Source: a bacterium (GTDB lineage Bacteria > Planctomycetota > SZUA-567). Taken from it: 64,000 bases of DNA. The stretch covers positions 62,001 to 126,000 of the forward strand of contig QKCJ01000005.1 of assembly GCA_003245715.1 (NCBI GenBank), read 5' to 3'. This document shows, in pieces, positions 61,845-64,000 of this stretch. The translations under genes and the position numbers were made by a program. How positions within the stretch are numbered: position 1 is the first letter of the stretch; every line of letters begins with the position of its first letter. Below the pieces are notes generated by a model. That model searched no databases. It was not told where the DNA came from and saw nothing but the letters and a program-made list of their open reading frames with translations.

Positions 61845-62333
61845 ATGGCAGCAGTAACAGATGAAGAGATGGCAGTAGTTGACACCATTCTCGAAAAGTA
61901 CGGCTTGAGCGAATCGAAACTGATTCCAATTCTGGCTGAGATTCAGGAGCATTTCCGTTATGTTCCGACCAAGGCTATGGCACACGTTGCCCAGAAGCTT
62001 GGTGTTCCGGCAGCCAAGATTTACGGTGTTGCAACATTCTATGCACACTTTGCTCTTGAGCCAAAGGGTAAGTTTGTTATCAAGGTTTGTGATGGTACAG
62101 CCTGCCACGTTAAAGGCTCTACAAAAATCATTGATGCTCTTTATGAGAAGCTTGGAGTTAACGCTGAGTCAAAGACTACCAAGGATCAACTATTCACTGT
62201 TGAGACTGTTTCATGTCTTGGAGCTTGTGGTCTGGCTCCTGTGATGCTTGTAAATGAAGATGTATATGGTCAGGTTAAGGCTGATAAAGCCGCTGAGATT
62301 GTTGACTCAATCATTGAGGCCGAAAAAGCCTGA
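61845..62333 (+). CDS. hydC: NADH-dependent [FeFe]-hydrogenase gamma subunit (NuoE-like)
   Basis: The 162-residue thioredoxin-fold subunit carries one [2Fe-2S] cluster with Cys82, Cys87, Cys124 and Cys128 (VCDGTACHVKG and SCLGACG), typical of NuoE and HydC. It moves electrons between the flavin subunit and the ferredoxin-type centres of the hydrogenase or an NADH complex. The gene stands 262 bases after rex and 65 bases before hydB. NuoE of complex I would be followed by nuoF in the same order, so the hydrogenase label rests on the N-terminal 2Fe-2S domain of the next gene. Confidence 0.88.
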   Translation: MAAVTDEEMAVVDTILEKYGLSESKLIPILAEIQEHFRYVPTKAMAHVAQKLGVPAAKIYGVATFYAHFALEPKGKFVIKVCDGTACHVKGSTKIIDALYEKLGVNAESKTTKDQLFTVETVSCLGACGLAPVMLVNEDVYGQVKADKAAEIVDSIIEAEKA

Positions 62334-62398
62334 TTTAGCTTTTTATGTTTTTGATATTCAACTTAATAAAAAATTATTAACTGAAAGGTAACCTGATA

Positions 62399-64000
62399 AT
62401 GAGTGCTGATCTAAAGAAAATTGCTGATGACTACGCAGCAGCAGATAAAAAAATAACAAGACGAATTGTTATTTGTGCCGGTACCGGATGTGTTGCTAAC
62501 GGCTCACTTAAGGTTCGTGATGCGTTGGTTGCTGAACTGAAGAAAAAGAATATCAACGTTAGCGTTGAGCTTGATGTTCATAACTGCGGTGATGAGACTA
62601 CTTATGTTTCAAAGAGTGGCTGTCAGGGCTTCTGCCAGCAGGGTCCACTTCTTCACATTGCCCCGGATGACATCCTTTATGTTATGGTCAAGCCGGAAGA
62701 TGTTGAAGAGTTGGTGGCAAAGACAATCGTCGGCGGCGAAGTTGTTGAACGCCTGCTCTACACTGAGCCATCATCCGGCAAGAAGTGCAAGGGTGATGCT
62801 GAGATTCCGTTCTACAACCGTCAGACTCGTACAGTTCTCAAGAACTGCCGCATTGAGCCAGGCAGCATTGAGGAATATATTGCGACAGGCGGTTATGCTG
62901 GTGCAATGAAAGCACTTTGCGACATGAGTGCTGAAGGCGTTTGCCAGGAAGTGCTTGCCAGTGGCCTGCGTGGTCGAGGTGGTGGCGGCTTCCCGACTGG
63001 TCTTAAGTGGAAATTTACACTCCCTAACAAGAGTGACAAAAAGTATGTTATCTGTAATGGTGACGAAGGTGACCCGGGCGCGTTTATGGACCGTTCAGTT
63101 CTTGAAGGTAACCCGCACAGTGTTATCGAAGGTATGTTGATTGCTGCTAAAGCAATCGAAGCTAACGAAGGTTATATCTACGTCCGTGCTGAATATCCTC
63201 TTGCTGTTGAGCGCATGAACCGCGCGGTTGAAGACGCCATGAAGGTGGGTGTACTTGGCAAGAACATCTTCGGTTCAGGTCAGGATTTCATTCTTCACGT
63301 TATGGAAGGTGCCGGCGCGTTTGTCTGTGGTGAAGAAACAGCCCTTATCGCTTCTATCGAAGGTCAACGCGGTATGCCACGTCCAAAGCCACCGTTCCCT
63401 GCTGTCAGCGGTCTCTGGGGCAAGCCAACTGTTATCAACAACGTTGAAACCCTTTCATCAATCGGCCGAATTATCAAGGACGGTGCTGATGAATACAAGA
63501 AGATCGGTACAGAAAAGTCACCGGGTACAAAGACCTTTGCACTTACCGGTCACGTTGCCAACACCGGTCTTATCGAAGTTCCGTTTGGCACAACACTCCG
63601 CGAAATCGTTATGGAGATTGGTGGCGGTGTTACAGATGACGAAGGTAACCTTACCGGCGAATGCTTCAAGTCTGTCCAGATTGGTGGTCCTTCAGGTGGT
63701 TGTCTGACTGAAGAGATGCTTGATCTGCCGCTTGACTTTGACTCACTCAAGTCTGTTGGCGCGATGGTTGGTTCGGGTGGTCTTGTTGTTATGAACAAAC
63801 AGACCTGTATGGTAAGTGTTGCGAAGTTCTTCATGCAGTTCACCCAGAATGAATCATGCGGCAAGTGTGTTCCATGCCGTGAAGGTACAAAGCAGATGCT
63901 CTCAATGCTTGAAGACATTACAAGCGGCGAAGCGACTGTTGAGACACTTGACCTGCTTGAGCAGCTGGCAAGATCAGTTCAGAAAGCATCACTCTGCGGA
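62399..64000 (+). CDS. hydB: NADH-dependent [FeFe]-hydrogenase beta subunit (HydB/NuoF-like), partial
   Basis: The open frame from ATG 62399 runs off the window at codon 534. An N-terminal thioredoxin-like [2Fe-2S] domain (Cys26, 31, 75, 79) is followed by the NuoF-type flavoprotein: FMN-binding GRGGGGFPTGLKW (about 192-204), NAD-binding NGDEGDPGAFMDRS, CGEETALIASIEG, and the [4Fe-4S] motif SCGKCVPCREGT (Cys487, 490, 493) with the fourth Cys533 at the very end. The extra N-terminal domain is usual for bifurcating HydB or NADP-reducing HndC/HymB proteins. The expected HydA catalytic subunit would lie beyond the window. Confidence 0.93.
   Translation, partial: MSADLKKIADDYAAADKKITRRIVICAGTGCVANGSLKVRDALVAELKKKNINVSVELDVHNCGDETTYVSKSGCQGFCQQGPLLHIAPDDILYVMVKPEDVEELVAKTIVGGEVVERLLYTEPSSGKKCKGDAEIPFYNRQTRTVLKNCRIEPGSIEEYIATGGYAGAMKALCDMSAEGVCQEVLASGLRGRGGGGFPTGLKWKFTLPNKSDKKYVICNGDEGDPGAFMDRSVLEGNPHSVIEGMLIAAKAIEANEGYIYVRAEYPLAVERMNRAVEDAMKVGVLGKNIFGSGQDFILHVMEGAGAFVCGEETALIASIEGQRGMPRPKPPFPAVSGLWGKPTVINNVETLSSIGRIIKDGADEYKKIGTEKSPGTKTFALTGHVANTGLIEVPFGTTLREIVMEIGGGVTDDEGNLTGECFKSVQIGGPSGGCLTEEMLDLPLDFDSLKSVGAMVGSGGLVVMNKQTCMVSVAKFFMQFTQNESCGKCVPCREGTKQMLSMLEDITSGEATVETLDLLEQLARSVQKASLCG

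Overview
The window is ordinary chromosomal DNA from a bacterium, with dense genes on both strands, moderate GC and AT-rich intergenic gaps. The genes point to an anaerobic or facultative organism with two membranes, motility or chemotaxis genes, and hydrogen and ferredoxin metabolism. They include an F-type ATP synthase, an NADH-linked multimeric [FeFe] hydrogenase with a Rex repressor, many ferredoxin-type proteins, several secreted lipoproteins, a chemoreceptor with a hemerythrin domain, and cobalamin genes. A single-chain glycyl-tRNA synthetase and the general style fit the PVC group (Lentisphaerota or a relative). That placement is a weak inference and nothing in the window proves it.

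Layout. 1-1217: end of the ATP synthase operon (atpD, atpC, terminator). 1281-6917: recG, an SGNH hydrolase, mgtE, nth, rnc. 7072-13147: an EF-hand lipoprotein, a giant YhaN-type coiled-coil ATPase, an ECF sigma/anti-sigma pair and a membrane-anchored alpha-toroid protein. 13167-20272: a signalling block with a hybrid histidine kinase, an HD-GYP protein and a chemoreceptor-hemerythrin fusion. 20276-24143: a leftward operon DUF2225-like / rlmN / bioD / mntR-like. 24309-30102: cobS, truA, a lipoprotein, nrnA-like, a degenerate receiver protein, and an antiporter-EIIA fusion. 30109-35036: leftward malic enzyme / asnB / unknown membrane protein. 35224-38152: argH, cbiL, coaX.

38161-47978 is a complete aromatic amino acid supra-operon: promoter, an aromatic-rich leader peptide, an attenuator, trpEGDCFBA, a DAHP synthase, pheA, tyrA and a terminator. 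The leader carries Phe, Trp and Tyr codons followed by mutually exclusive hairpins. This suggests translation-coupled attenuation of all three aromatic branches at once.

48061-53416: tRNA-Gly, an NtrB-like kinase, a sodium/solute symporter, an unlisted 41-residue basic protein and glycyl-tRNA synthetase. 53627-57002: a leftward cluster of two NifX-like proteins, two MinD-type ATPases with ferredoxin inserts and a Gly/Arg-rich protein, facing a divergent DUF134 regulator. A near-perfect palindrome overlies the cluster promoter.

57060-64000 is the most interesting stretch. A STAS protein, a SpoIIE-type phosphatase and a sensory-type [FeFe]-hydrogenase homologue, whose catalytic proton-transfer cysteine is replaced by alanine, sit directly beside rex and the start of an electron-transferring hydrogenase operon (hydC, hydB, cut by the window end). 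I infer a hydrogen- or redox-sensing partner-switch that may act with Rex on fermentative hydrogen metabolism.
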